From NCBI GenBank assembly GCA_964543935.1, contig CAZJAK010000009.1, positions 1-51,379 on the forward strand: DNA of 51,379 bases, written 5' to 3'. The notes below the pieces were generated by a model that did no database searches, was not told where the DNA came from, and saw only the letters and a program-made list of their open reading frames with translations. Below are positions 41,528 through 50,399 of the stretch, piece by piece. Made by a program: the position numbers and the translations under genes. The stretch's first letter is position 1. Each line of letters starts with the position of its first letter. Source of the DNA: JAAYDK01 sp964543935. Its GTDB lineage: Bacteria > Spirochaetota > Spirochaetia > Sphaerochaetales > Sphaerochaetaceae.

Positions 41528-42560
41528 TGGAGGCCTCCTTGTTGTCGGCAAACAACCAACAGGCAACCTCGTGCGAGTTGCCTAAATCTTTCACAGGAGG
41601 ATACTGGGTTCGGCAGATATCCATCACCTTATGGCAGCGGGGGTGGAACGGACAGCACGGCGGCAGGTCGATGACGTTGGGCGGTTGGCCTTCGATGGAG
41701 AACAAACGTCCGTTCTTGGCTTTGTCCAGACGGGGTACCGATTGGATCAAACCGAAGGTGTACGGATGGGCCGGATTCTTGTACAGGTCATCGGTCTTGG
41801 CTTTTTCGACAATCTTGCCGGCGTACATGACGCAGACGTTGTCGCACATGCCGGCCACCACCCCGAGGTCGTGGGTGATGATGATGACCGATGTGTTCAA
41901 TTGCTTGGACAGTTTCTGGATGAGCTCGAGGATTTGGGCTTGGATGGTCACATCCAGCGCGGTGGTCGGCTCATCGGCGATTAAAACCTTTGCTTCACAA
42001 CTGAGCGCCATGGCGATCATGACCCGCTGGCGCATACCGCCGGAGAATTGGTGGGGGTAGTTGTGGACCCGTTCCTCGGCAGCGGGGATGCCGACCAACT
42101 TGAGCATCGCGATCGATTTTTCAAGGGCTTGTTGTTTGCTCACATCCTGGTGGATCCTGATTGTCTCGATCATCTGGGTCGATATCCTCAAGAACGGATT
42201 AAGGCTGGTCATGGGATCTTGGAAGATCATCGAGATCTTGTTGCCGCGTATGGCGCGCAACTCGCTTTCGGAAAGGCTGAGGATGTCTTGCCCCTCGAAG
42301 TGGATTTCGCCACCAACGATTTTACCGGGAGGGCTGGGGATCAGGCGCATGATCGAGAGGTTTGTCACCGATTTGCCGCAGCCAGACTCCCCCACGATAC
42401 CGAGCGTTTCACCCTGCTTGAGTGTGAACGAGACGCCGTCGACCGCCTTGACGATACCGTTGTCGGTCAGGAAATAGGTCTTCAGATCCCGCACATCCAG
42501 CATCAAATCCTGTGCTGCTGGGGAGGATCCCTTATGTGTATTGACAGGTTGCTTTGTCAT
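41520..42560 (-). CDS. oppD: Oligopeptide ABC transporter ATP-binding protein OppD
   Basis: A 346-residue ATPase. Walker A GESGCGKSV, signature FSGGMRQRVMIAMAL, Walker B VLIADEPTTALD, and the C-terminal oligopeptide/dipeptide transporter domain with CPFHPRCHKVMDIC. Two adjacent ATGs; the second (42560) has better spacing to AGGAG, 42563 is the alternative. It lies 8 bases after oppC. Confidence 0.95.
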   Translation of the reverse strand: MTKQPVNTHKGSSPAAQDLMLDVRDLKTYFLTDNGIVKAVDGVSFTLKQGETLGIVGESGCGKSVTNLSIMRLIPSPPGKIVGGEIHFEGQDILSLSESELRAIRGNKISMIFQDPMTSLNPFLRISTQMIETIRIHQDVSKQQALEKSIAMLKLVGIPAAEERVHNYPHQFSGGMRQRVMIAMALSCEAKVLIADEPTTALDVTIQAQILELIQKLSKQLNTSVIIITHDLGVVAGMCDNVCVMYAGKIVEKAKTDDLYKNPAHPYTFGLIQSVPRLDKAKNGRLFSIEGQPPNVIDLPPCCPFHPRCHKVMDICRTQYPPVKDLGNSHEVACWLFADNKEASNG

Positions 42561-42568
42561 CATTGCTC

Positions 42569-44179
42569 CTACAGTTTATTCTTGCTCTGGGGGTCGAAAG
42601 CGTCGCGCAATCCGTCGCCTACGAAGTTCATGGCGAACAGGAACACCGTCATGACGATGGCCGGGAAGAACAGCTTCCACGGATACAGCGTCATGCCGCC
42701 GACCGCTTCACCGACGAGCGATCCCCACGATGCGTAGGGGGCTTGGACACCCAAACCCAAAAACGAGAGGAACGACTCGGTCATGATGAACGACGGGATG
42801 CGCAGCGTCGAATAGACGATGATGACGCTCAGGGAATTGGGCACCAAGTGTTTGGCAATGATTCGCCCGGTGGAAGCCCCCATCGAGCGGGCTGCCTCGA
42901 TGAACTCCTGGTTTTTCAGCGACATGATTTGGCCGCGGACCATCCGGCTGATGGTGAGCCAGCTGATGATGGCCAACGCGAAGAACAGGTTGAGGATGTT
43001 GCGGCCGAAAATAGCCATCGCGATGATGACCAACAGCATGTAGGGCAATCCGTACATGATGTCGACCACCCGCATGATGAAATAGTCGATTTTCCCGCCC
43101 AAATATCCCGCCAGTGAACCAAGCACCACCCCGATGAGGACGCTGGTCAGCGTTCCCACGAATCCGATGGCGATCGAGACTTGCCCGCCATAGATGATCC
43201 TGGAGAGCATGTCGCGCCCGAGCGGGTCGGTCCCCAGGTAATAGCGCCGATCGTGCATCTTGGAGGCCTCGATCTTGGCGCTCACCGTTTTGTCGATGGC
43301 GATGACTTTGTTGAAGGGATAGGTCGTGCTGGCTTGCGAAGCTTCACTCCTGAGTTCAGCCAATGCGGCATCCTTTACCGTACTGACGATCTTGGTGAAA
43401 AGATTCTCTTTGATCATGGCTTCGTAGCGTTTTACCGACATTGATTCGAGCTGCTGTTCGAGCATCATGGCGTATTCGGCCTCGCTCAAGCCGGTGCTCT
43501 CGGCTTTTATCTGCTTAAGCAACAGTTGTTCGATCTCGGCCGTATACTGTTCGACTATGTACGGTTCGGCGATGGTGGTGAGCCGGCTGTACAGGCCGAC
43601 CATCTGTTCGATATCCATGCGGGCGGCATTGAGTTTCCGGCCGGTACCTGCATCTGTGTACCATACCGTGTCGACCGTGATCTGGATATCGGTGGCGATC
43701 TTCTTGTCCATGTTGTCCAAGGTGCGTTTCTCGCTGGTGTTCCAGGCGAATGTGCCGGCCTCAGACTGGCGCAGGCCTTCCTCCAGCAAGAAATCCCACA
43801 CCAAGTTGGCCTTGCTGCGGTCGATCCATTGCTCGAGCATCTCGTTCTGGGCTTCACTGACCTGCAGGCGGCCTTGACGCCACGCTTGGGTGTACAAGTC
43901 GGCCATCTTTTTATTGCGCATCAGCTCACCGGCTGTCTTGGAGAGCGAAGGTGGCAGGTGTTGGTGGTCCAAGATGATTTCATCGTAAGGATAAATCGGG
44001 AGGATCGGGGCGAGGACCGCTAACAAGATATAAATGGAAACGATGACCACGGAGATGACGGCCATCTTGTTCTTTTTGAGCCTGCGCCAGGCGTCCTTGC
44101 CCAGACTGTTGCCTGCCACGACCTGGTTGAACTCGTTCTTGGCTTCACGTTTGGTAGTTTTCGTTTGGTTGGTGTTCAT
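42569..44179 (-). CDS. oppC: Oligopeptide ABC transporter permease OppC with large extracytoplasmic insertion
   Basis: A 536-residue permease; normal OppC proteins are about 300. The first membrane helix (about 39-60) is followed by some 230 residues of charged, mainly helical sequence (about 78-310, with ADLYTQAWRQGRLQVSEAQ and repeated Glu/Gln-rich stretches) before the family landmark YYLGTDPLGRDMLSRIIYGG at 313-332. The remaining five helices and the coupling loop (FIEAARSMGASTGRII) are normal. The insertion would lie outside the inner membrane, near the binding protein. Start ATG 44179; the upstream extension of the frame overlaps oppB and is disregarded. Confidence 0.93.
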   Translation of the reverse strand: MNTNQTKTTKREAKNEFNQVVAGNSLGKDAWRRLKKNKMAVISVVIVSIYILLAVLAPILPIYPYDEIILDHQHLPPSLSKTAGELMRNKKMADLYTQAWRQGRLQVSEAQNEMLEQWIDRSKANLVWDFLLEEGLRQSEAGTFAWNTSEKRTLDNMDKKIATDIQITVDTVWYTDAGTGRKLNAARMDIEQMVGLYSRLTTIAEPYIVEQYTAEIEQLLLKQIKAESTGLSEAEYAMMLEQQLESMSVKRYEAMIKENLFTKIVSTVKDAALAELRSEASQASTTYPFNKVIAIDKTVSAKIEASKMHDRRYYLGTDPLGRDMLSRIIYGGQVSIAIGFVGTLTSVLIGVVLGSLAGYLGGKIDYFIMRVVDIMYGLPYMLLVIIAMAIFGRNILNLFFALAIISWLTISRMVRGQIMSLKNQEFIEAARSMGASTGRIIAKHLVPNSLSVIIVYSTLRIPSFIMTESFLSFLGLGVQAPYASWGSLVGEAVGGMTLYPWKLFFPAIVMTVFLFAMNFVGDGLRDAFDPQSKNKL

Positions 44180-44198
44180 GCCTGTTCGTTCTCCCTGG

Positions 44199-45128
44199 TC
44201 ATTTGTAGGTGATGCGCGGATCGAGTAGCGAATAAACGACATCGACGATGAAGTTCATGATGACCAGGATCACCGAGTAGACGATGACGACGCCAACGAT
44301 CAGGGTATAGTCGCGGTTGAACGACGATTGCACGAAGAACTTGCCCAATCCGGGAATCCTAAAGACCGACTCGACCACCACCGATCCGGTGATAATGCCG
44401 GCGAAGGCCGGTCCGAGGTAGCTCACGATAGGCAGCATCGAGCCCTTCATGGCATGCTTGAAGATGATGGCGGTGGTCCGCATCCCTTTCGCTTTGGCGG
44501 TGCGGATGTAATCGCTGCGCAACGTGTCGAGCATGCTCGAGCGGGTCAAGCGGGCGATGGTCGCGAAATCGGCGAACGAGAGGGTGATAGCGGGTAAAAT
44601 AATGGTTTTCCAGCTGTCTCCCGACGTGAACCAGCCCGAAGTCGGCAACCAGCCGAGCTGCATCGCGAAGACGTATTGGAGCACGGGCGCTATGACAAAC
44701 AGGGGTACGGATATGCCGACCACGGCCAGCGCCATGCTCAAGTAATCGATCCAGGTGTTTTGCTTGACCGAGGCCAGCATGCCGCTGGATATGCCGAACA
44801 CGACCGCCAACGAGATCGCGATGATCCCGAGGATGATCGAGTTGGGCAAGCTTTCGAAAATATAGAAATTGACGTCGTGGTCCTTGTAACGGAACGACGG
44901 GCCCAAATCACCCCGCAGCACGTCGAACAGGTACCGGCCATACTGCACCACCAACGGTTCGTCCAAGTGGTATTTTGCCTCGATGTTGCGCTTGACCACC
45001 TCGGGAAGGGCCTTCTCCGTGTCGAACGGGCCGCCCGGGGCGATGCGGACGATGAAGAAGCTGAGCGTGATGATCACCAGCAGTGTGGGGATGATGCCCA
45101 GCAGCCTCTTTATGATGTATTTGGTCAT
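44199..45128 (-). CDS. oppB: Oligopeptide ABC transporter permease OppB
   Basis: A 309-residue permease with six hydrophobic segments and the family start TKYIIKRLLGIIPTLLVI. The loop PSFRYKDHDVNFYIFESLPN and the coupling region YIRTAKAKGMRTTAII are typical. ATG preceded by GAGGTGGTCA. First gene of the operon, behind a predicted promoter; 19 bases before oppC. Confidence 0.95.
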   Translation of the reverse strand: MTKYIIKRLLGIIPTLLVIITLSFFIVRIAPGGPFDTEKALPEVVKRNIEAKYHLDEPLVVQYGRYLFDVLRGDLGPSFRYKDHDVNFYIFESLPNSIILGIIAISLAVVFGISSGMLASVKQNTWIDYLSMALAVVGISVPLFVIAPVLQYVFAMQLGWLPTSGWFTSGDSWKTIILPAITLSFADFATIARLTRSSMLDTLRSDYIRTAKAKGMRTTAIIFKHAMKGSMLPIVSYLGPAFAGIITGSVVVESVFRIPGLGKFFVQSSFNRDYTLIVGVVIVYSVILVIMNFIVDVVYSLLDPRITYK

Positions 45129-45177
45129 TGACCACCTCGTGGAATATAGGATTGCACTCGAGAGCGCATTCTGTTCG

Positions 45178-45206
45178 ATAGTATATCAACAGGCATATTT
45201 ATGCAA
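45178..45206 (-). promoter_or_regulatory. Predicted promoter of oppBCDF
   Basis: Minus strand TTGCAT (45201-45206), 17-base spacer, TACTAT (45178-45183), about 50 bases before the oppB ATG. Confidence 0.45.
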
Positions 45207-45377
45207 GTTCCCGCATACAACGTAAATTGAAGCAATCCTCTTTGTAGTGATAAGTTCCTTATTTGGAATCCTTTATAATACAAGCTGGCTCCCGCTTGTC
45301 CCGTTCCCCTTGACACCATGGCTGGAGTTGGGCAAGACTTGTTTTTCCGATGGCTTGTCGGCACTGGGGGAGGATCG

Positions 45378-46736
45378 ATGGATCTGATAGGAAAACGGGT
45401 ATATGTTGAGAACCTGGGCTGTGCGAAAAACCAGGTCGATGCCGAGGTGATGCTGCATGAGCTGGCGGCAGCCGGGTGTTCGGTGACCGACACTGCCGAA
45501 GATGCGGACATTGTTTTGGTCAATACGTGCGGCTTCATCGAAAGCGCCCGCAAGGAGTCGATCGACACCTTCTTCGCTTTGCGCACCAACCACCCCGAAG
45601 CAAAAATCGTGGTGACCGGATGCCTATCCCAACGCTATGCCGAGGAATTGGGTTCCGACTTGGTCGAGGCTGACGGGATTTTCGGCAACCGCGACCTGCG
45701 TTCCATTGCTTCGTTCTTGCAAAAACTCGACCGCAAAAATCGTCCGGTCGACGTTCCTCCGTATCCGGCCATCGAGCGGGAGAACGACACCCGCTCGACA
45801 CTGTTGGGATTCCCCGGTTCGGCCTACCTGAAGATTTCTGAGGGGTGCGACCATCGTTGCCGCTATTGCGCCATCCCGCTTATTCGAGGTTCATTGCGCA
45901 GCCGCCCGCGTGAAGCGGTAGTGGCCGAAGCACAGCGCTTGGTCGCCTCGGGAGTCAAGGAGATCAACCTCATCGCCCAAGACTTGGCCTCGTACGGCAA
46001 GGATTGGGACGGCCACTCTGGTCATTTCACCCCTTTGTTGGCCGATCTGGCAGCCATCGAAGGTGATTTCCGCTTGCGCATGCTCTACATCCATCCCGAT
46101 TCGTTCCCGGCCGACCTGCCTGCTTTGGTGGCTTCAAATCCCAAGATCATCCCCTATTTCGATATCCCGTTCCAACATGCCGCGGTGGAGGTCCTCAGAC
46201 CGATGGGCCGTAGTGGGGATGCCGACACCTACCTCGCTTTGCTCGAATCGATCCGTTCGACAGTGCCCGACGCTACCTTCCGCTCAACTTTCATGCTCGG
46301 ATTCAGCGGGGACAGTCCCGCTGCATTCGAACAACTGAAGCGGTTTGTCCTGCAGGCGCGCTTGGATTGGGTCGGTACGTTCGTGTATTCGCGTGAAGAG
46401 GGCACCGCCGCATTCAAGGACGCCACGGTCAAGGAGTATAAAGCGATGGTGCGCCAAGCCAAAGCCGACCAGAAAGAGTTGTTGGTGTTGCAGGAAGCAA
46501 TCACTTGCGAGCGGTTGAGCCGTTTCGTCGGCCGAACGATGGAGGTATTGATCGAGGAACCGGTCGACCAAGAGGATTTGGCGATCGGACGGACTCTGCA
46601 TCAGGCTCCGGAAGTAGATGGTTCGACGGTGGTCATGGGACGTTCCCTCAAACCGGGTGCGTTGGTGCGCTGCACAATCACCAAGGTGAACGGCTTCGAC
46701 CTAGAGGCGGTGGTGGTCGGGGGAGCAACGCGATGA
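45378..46736 (+). CDS. rimO: Ribosomal protein S12 methylthiotransferase RimO
   Basis: A 452-residue radical SAM enzyme that methylthiolates an aspartate of ribosomal protein S12. N-terminal UPF0004 domain cysteines Cys15 (ENLGCAKNQVD), Cys51 (VNTCGFI) and Cys82 (TGCLSQRY); radical SAM cluster Cys157, Cys161, Cys164 (CDHRCRYC); C-terminal TRAM domain. The spelling NLGCAKNQVD and VNTCGFI separates RimO from MiaB. ATG 45378 follows GGGGGAGGATCG. A TATAAT at 45274-45279 is a possible -10 box, leaving a leader of about 90 bases with a small ACAAGC/GCTTGT hairpin. Overlaps the pcrA start (ATGA). Confidence 0.94.
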   Translation: MDLIGKRVYVENLGCAKNQVDAEVMLHELAAAGCSVTDTAEDADIVLVNTCGFIESARKESIDTFFALRTNHPEAKIVVTGCLSQRYAEELGSDLVEADGIFGNRDLRSIASFLQKLDRKNRPVDVPPYPAIERENDTRSTLLGFPGSAYLKISEGCDHRCRYCAIPLIRGSLRSRPREAVVAEAQRLVASGVKEINLIAQDLASYGKDWDGHSGHFTPLLADLAAIEGDFRLRMLYIHPDSFPADLPALVASNPKIIPYFDIPFQHAAVEVLRPMGRSGDADTYLALLESIRSTVPDATFRSTFMLGFSGDSPAAFEQLKRFVLQARLDWVGTFVYSREEGTAAFKDATVKEYKAMVRQAKADQKELLVLQEAITCERLSRFVGRTMEVLIEEPVDQEDLAIGRTLHQAPEVDGSTVVMGRSLKPGALVRCTITKVNGFDLEAVVVGGATR

Positions 46737-49021
46737 GCCGGATCGAGACCTACCTGTCCCAATTGAACGAACCGCAACGCGAGGCCGTGCTTGAGAACGA
46801 ACGGCCGTTGCTGGTGTTGGCCGGGGCGGGTTCGGGCAAAACCCGGGTCATCACCACGAAGATCGCTTATGCCGTGGATGTGCTTGGGTTGCCGCCCTGG
46901 AAAATTCTGGCAGTGACTTTCACCAACAAGGCCGCAACCGAGATGCGCAATCGCGTGAGTGCCATGCTTGATGGGACCGATGTCTCCGAAATGCAGATCC
47001 GTACGTTCCACTCGTTCGGAGCTTGGTTGCTCAGGCGTTATGGTGCTGCCATCGGCCTTGGCGACAACTTCACCATCTATGACGATGATGATTCGCTGTC
47101 TTTATTGGCGTCATGTTTCCCAGAGTACAAGAAGGTCGAGCTAGCCCCGTTCGCCAAATCCATCGCTTTGGCCAAAGACATGGGGTTGAGTCCCTTCGAT
47201 GCCCAGACAGCCGAGTTGAACAGAAACAAGGATTTCCCGCGCATGTTCGAAGCCTACCAGCGCAAGTTGCGTTCGGTGGGCAACGTCGACTTCGCCGACC
47301 TGATCTCGCTTTCGATCGATTTGTTGCAAAGTTCCGCTGAAGTCCGCCGGCAGATCCATGGCCGTTTCAAGATGGTGTTGGTCGATGAGTACCAAGATTC
47401 GAACATTGCCCAATTCAAGTTGCTCAAGCTCTTGGTCGGCGAACGCAATTTCATCTGTGTCGTCGGCGACGACGATCAGAGCATCTATCGCTTCCGAGGG
47501 GCCGAGGTGCGCAACATCCTCTCGTTTCCCGATGTCTATCCCGGCACCAGGATCATCAAGTTGGAGCAGAATTACCGGTCCACCGCCAACATCTTGGCCA
47601 TTGCCCAAGCGGTGATCGCCAACAACGTCGGGCGACATCCCAAGACCTTGTGGACGAGCAATCCACAAGGGGCGAAAAGCCGCTTGGTCCATGCACTCGA
47701 TGAGAAGGAAGAGGCCCAACGGTGCGCCCGGCTCATCAGGGAGTCGGGCGATTACGACCGTTGCGCCATCCTGTACCGTACCAATGCCCAGTCGGTGGCG
47801 TTTGAGACGCTGTTCTCGCGCTTGGAGATCCCCTACAAGGTAGTGGGTGCCTTGCGGTTCTACGACCGTGAGGAGGTCAAGGATGCTTTGGCGTTGTTGT
47901 TCCTGTTGCTCAATCCCAACGATGCAGTAAACTTCAGGCGGATGGTCAACAAGCCCGCCCGCGGTATCGGCGATACATCGATGCAAAAGATTATCGATGC
48001 AGCGGCCTATGCGGGCGTTCCGGTCCTCGAAGGGTGCCGCACAGCAGCTGAACAGGACATCGTCACAGGGAAAGCCGCCGCGGGAGCCAAGCAGTTCGCC
48101 GCATTGTTCGATGAGGCGAGAAGGCGTTTGGAGCATGAGGGCAATGCTGCTTGCATCGGGTACTTGCTGGAAGCCTCCGGCATTCAGGATCATTACCGCA
48201 AGCATGACGAGCAGAACAAGACCGGTAAGGTCGACAACCTTGGCGCGGTGGTCTCGGCTGTCAGCGATTACCCCGACGGGCGTGATGGCTTGCTGGAGTT
48301 CCTCGAGTCGTTGATGCTCGATCCGACCAAGATCGGCCATGAGGATCCATCCGACAAGCCGGGGGTGACCCTGATCACCATGCACAATACCAAGGGGCTT
48401 GAATTCGACCGGGTCTTTATCACAGGAATGGAAGAGGGGCTGTTCCCCGGCCGTTCATGCGAATCGGACGATGACCTCGAGGAGGAGCGGCGGATCTTCT
48501 ATGTGGCCATCACCCGGGCCAGACGTGAGCTGTATGTCTTCACATGCCGGCAGCGCATGCTGTGGGGCAAGACGAATTGGCAGATGCCGTCCCGGTTCAT
48601 CGCCGAGGTCCCCCAAGACTTGGTGGTCGTCGAAGGCGCGCAGCCCATGCCACGGGGCAATTTCGACGATGATTCCTATCATGGCTTCGGTTCGTTGGAA
48701 GAGAAGCGTTGGAAATCCCAGAACAATCAGATGGCGGGGCGAAGCTCCTTCGGTAGCAGTGGCGGCCGGCGCAATTCCAATATCATCGGTACTCCCAGTC
48801 ATCCGGCCAGCTCCGAGGCGGTTGTGGTGGGCTCTTCCGATTCAAAACGATCGTTTTCATTAGGGGAGCGGGTGTTCCATGAGGATTATGGCGAAGGGCA
48901 GGTCCAGGCGGTGCGCACCTTGCGCGAGCGGCAGATTGTCGATGTTGTCTTCACTTCAGGCAAGCGGGCTTCGTTTTTCTCCAACGCCCCCGTGCTCGAG
49001 AAGTTGGGATCCGCTTGGTAG
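46733..49021 (+). CDS. UvrD/PcrA-type ATP-dependent DNA helicase
   Basis: A 762-residue superfamily 1A helicase for nucleotide excision and mismatch repair and removal of stalled complexes. Motifs: Q-motif LNEPQREAV, Walker A AGAGSGKT, TFTNKAATEM, VDEYQDSN, VGDDDQSIYRFRGAE, EQNYRSTANIL, TMHNTKGLEFDRVF, FYVAITRARRELYVF. The C-terminus GERVFHEDYGEGQVQAV is the Tudor-like RNA polymerase-binding domain of PcrA/UvrD. The ATG overlaps the rimO stop by four bases, with GGGGGAG upstream. Unlike the addA-like gene in this window it has no nuclease domain. Confidence 0.95.
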   Translation: MSRIETYLSQLNEPQREAVLENERPLLVLAGAGSGKTRVITTKIAYAVDVLGLPPWKILAVTFTNKAATEMRNRVSAMLDGTDVSEMQIRTFHSFGAWLLRRYGAAIGLGDNFTIYDDDDSLSLLASCFPEYKKVELAPFAKSIALAKDMGLSPFDAQTAELNRNKDFPRMFEAYQRKLRSVGNVDFADLISLSIDLLQSSAEVRRQIHGRFKMVLVDEYQDSNIAQFKLLKLLVGERNFICVVGDDDQSIYRFRGAEVRNILSFPDVYPGTRIIKLEQNYRSTANILAIAQAVIANNVGRHPKTLWTSNPQGAKSRLVHALDEKEEAQRCARLIRESGDYDRCAILYRTNAQSVAFETLFSRLEIPYKVVGALRFYDREEVKDALALLFLLLNPNDAVNFRRMVNKPARGIGDTSMQKIIDAAAYAGVPVLEGCRTAAEQDIVTGKAAAGAKQFAALFDEARRRLEHEGNAACIGYLLEASGIQDHYRKHDEQNKTGKVDNLGAVVSAVSDYPDGRDGLLEFLESLMLDPTKIGHEDPSDKPGVTLITMHNTKGLEFDRVFITGMEEGLFPGRSCESDDDLEEERRIFYVAITRARRELYVFTCRQRMLWGKTNWQMPSRFIAEVPQDLVVVEGAQPMPRGNFDDDSYHGFGSLEEKRWKSQNNQMAGRSSFGSSGGRRNSNIIGTPSHPASSEAVVVGSSDSKRSFSLGERVFHEDYGEGQVQAVRTLRERQIVDVVFTSGKRASFFSNAPVLEKLGSAW

Positions 49022-49076
49022 AACAGCCGGCATGGGTAGACAAAACAGTGCCCGAGGATATACCATGCCCGCTGTC

Positions 49077-49106
49077 GCCCGTACCCGGTGTAAACCAAGG
49101 ACGGGC
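49077..49106. terminator. Hairpin after pcrA
   Basis: GCCCGT / ACGGGC with an 18-base loop that contains further pairing options (CGGTG with CACCG). It is a weak terminator candidate for pcrA; the minus-strand candidate ORF would also end just before it. Confidence 0.4.
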
Positions 49107-49123
49107 ACCGTTACATTGATCTT

Positions 49124-49288
49124 TTAAAAAAACATGGTAAAGCCCGGGCGGTCCGATGGTATCGTGACCGACGGTATGTCCAAGCGGTGTTCGGTTGCAT
49201 GTTTGACTCTGATGGCGCTCCACTCGCCATCGCAGAACAAACTGTGACCGTAGTCATCTACCGTGTTGTGGCGTCCATCCCGTGTCAT
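49124..49288 (-). CDS. Candidate small protein, 54 residues
   Basis: An unrecognised short frame starting at an ATG with GGAAAGGAGG centred about 12 bases upstream, one of the better Shine-Dalgarno sequences in the window. The product is hydrophilic with an aromatic middle (DYGHSLFCDGEWSAIRV) and no membrane helix. The frame remains open far upstream into the rplM-rpsI antisense, where it is a shadow, so only the downstream part is proposed. It could be a spurious frame in a spacer. Confidence 0.3.
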   Translation of the reverse strand: MTRDGRHNTVDDYGHSLFCDGEWSAIRVKHATEHRLDIPSVTIPSDRPGFTMFF

Positions 49289-49433
49289 TGTTCCGGTCCC
49301 TCCTTTCCCCGGAACATGGCTCCCAGTGATGGTGTTCGTCTCGAGCGGGGTCTTGGATTGAGCGGTTGCCGTGACGTTATCGGTTGCTTTCAGTGGCCGT
49401 TTCCGTTCTCCGATTCGGGCGCATATGGGCGTC

Positions 49434-49463
49434 TTGACAAGAGTTGTGAAAACGTGTAACGAT
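49434..49463 (+). promoter_or_regulatory. Predicted promoter of rplM-rpsI-recX
   Basis: TTGACA at 49434-49439 with TAACGAT at 49457-49463 (17-18 base spacer). The -10 is poor but the -35 is perfect. A short GTGGG/CCCAC hairpin follows in the leader and ends 18 bases before the rplM ATG. Confidence 0.35.
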
Positions 49464-49525
49464 ACACCGCTGATTGCAAGAATTACCAAGGTGGGGCGTT
49501 TTCCCACGTCTGATAGGGTGTGTAC

Positions 49526-49954
49526 ATGAAGACTATTTTTGTGAAACCGCTGACAGTTGAGAAGAAATGGTATCTCATTGATGCGGAAGGAAAGGAACTG
49601 GGTCGGGTGGCTGTTGCAGCCGCACGGATCCTGCGGGGCAAGAACAAGCCCGAATTTGTTCCTCACCAGGACCTCGGCGACTATGTGATCATCGTCAATG
49701 CCGCCAAGGCCGCCCTCACCGGCAACAAGTACGAGGACAAGAAGTATTACCGCCACTCGAATTATCCTGGCGGTCTCACCGTGGAGTCCTATGCCGAGAT
49801 GATCGTGCGCAAGCCGACGTTCCCGATGGAGCACGCTGTGAAGGGCATGCTTCCCAAAGGCCGGCTCGGCAACAAGCTGTTCACCAACATGAAGGTGTAT
49901 GCCGGGGAGACGCATCCCCATGCCGCCCAGCAGCCCATCAAGGTTGAAATCTAA
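49526..49954 (+). CDS. rplM: 50S ribosomal protein L13
   Basis: A 142-residue ribosomal protein with the family features KKWYLIDAEGKELGRVA, GDYVIIVNAAKAALTGNK, KKYYRHSNYPGGL and the C-terminal MLPKGRLGNKLFTNMKVYAG. ATG 49526 fits the known L13 N-terminus; a GTG two codons upstream is in frame. Ribosome-binding site is weak (AGGGTG). Co-transcribed with rpsI in the conserved order. Confidence 0.97.
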   Translation: MKTIFVKPLTVEKKWYLIDAEGKELGRVAVAAARILRGKNKPEFVPHQDLGDYVIIVNAAKAALTGNKYEDKKYYRHSNYPGGLTVESYAEMIVRKPTFPMEHAVKGMLPKGRLGNKLFTNMKVYAGETHPHAAQQPIKVEI

Positions 49955-49969
49955 GGCAGGAGCAAGAAA

Positions 49970-50389
49970 GTGGCTACCAAGAAAGAAATCGAAAAACAAA
50001 ACGTCAACCTCGGATTGGGTACCGGCCGCCGCAAGACTGCCGTGGCCCGTGTCTATCTGCGCGAGGGCGAGGGCAACATCACCATCAATGGCCGCAAGGT
50101 CGATGAATACTTTACCAATCCGTTGTGCCTGTTCATGGTCAAGCAACCGCTTAACGTGACCGATACGGCCACCAAGTTCGATTTGGTGATCAACGTGCAC
50201 GGCGGCGGTCCCAATGGCCAAGCCGGCGCATGCCGCCATGGCATCGCCCGTGCCCTGGTCGAGCACGACGAGAATAACCTCCCGGCTTTGCGGGCCAGCG
50301 GATTCCTTACCCGCGACTCCCGCATGGTCGAACGCAAGAAGTACGGTCAAAGAGGAGCTCGGCGCAAGTTCCAGTTCTCCAAGCGCTAA
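49970..50389 (+). CDS. rpsI: 30S ribosomal protein S9
   Basis: A 139-residue ribosomal protein: LGTGRRKTAVARVYLREGEG at the start of the domain, VNVHGGGPNGQAGA-type loop (read as INVHGGGPNGQAGACRHGIA) and the conserved C-terminal tail GARRKFQFSKR that reaches the P-site tRNA. The start is GTG at 49970 with GCAGGAGCAAGAAA upstream. It lies 15 bases after rplM. Confidence 0.97.
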   Translation: MATKKEIEKQNVNLGLGTGRRKTAVARVYLREGEGNITINGRKVDEYFTNPLCLFMVKQPLNVTDTATKFDLVINVHGGGPNGQAGACRHGIARALVEHDENNLPALRASGFLTRDSRMVERKKYGQRGARRKFQFSKR

Positions 50390-50399
50390 GGTGTCTTGG

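Larger units (their letters stand above)
49022..49525. other. 504-base gap between pcrA and rplM
   Basis: It holds, from left to right: a hairpin near 49077-49106, a candidate small ORF on the minus strand (49124-49288), about 140 bases with no feature I can name, a TTGACA-type promoter for rplM (49434-49463) and a short GTGGG/CCCAC hairpin (49491-49507) just before the rplM start. A plus-strand frame of 90 codons at 49187-49459 has no ribosome-binding site and looks non-coding. Confidence 0.6.

Noticed and set aside
47141..48385. A 414-codon minus-strand frame inside the PcrA gene
   Set aside because: The plus strand has all helicase motifs in order; the antisense product shows no family pattern.
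49187..49459. A 90-codon plus-strand frame in the pcrA-rplM gap
   Set aside because: No ribosome-binding site, unusual Cys/Pro/Gly-rich composition and no recognisable pattern; the minus-strand frame has a better start.
49491..49507. L13 leader-type autoregulatory RNA before rplM
   Set aside because: Only one short 5-bp hairpin is visible and the described L13 leader is from Firmicutes; not enough structure to call it.
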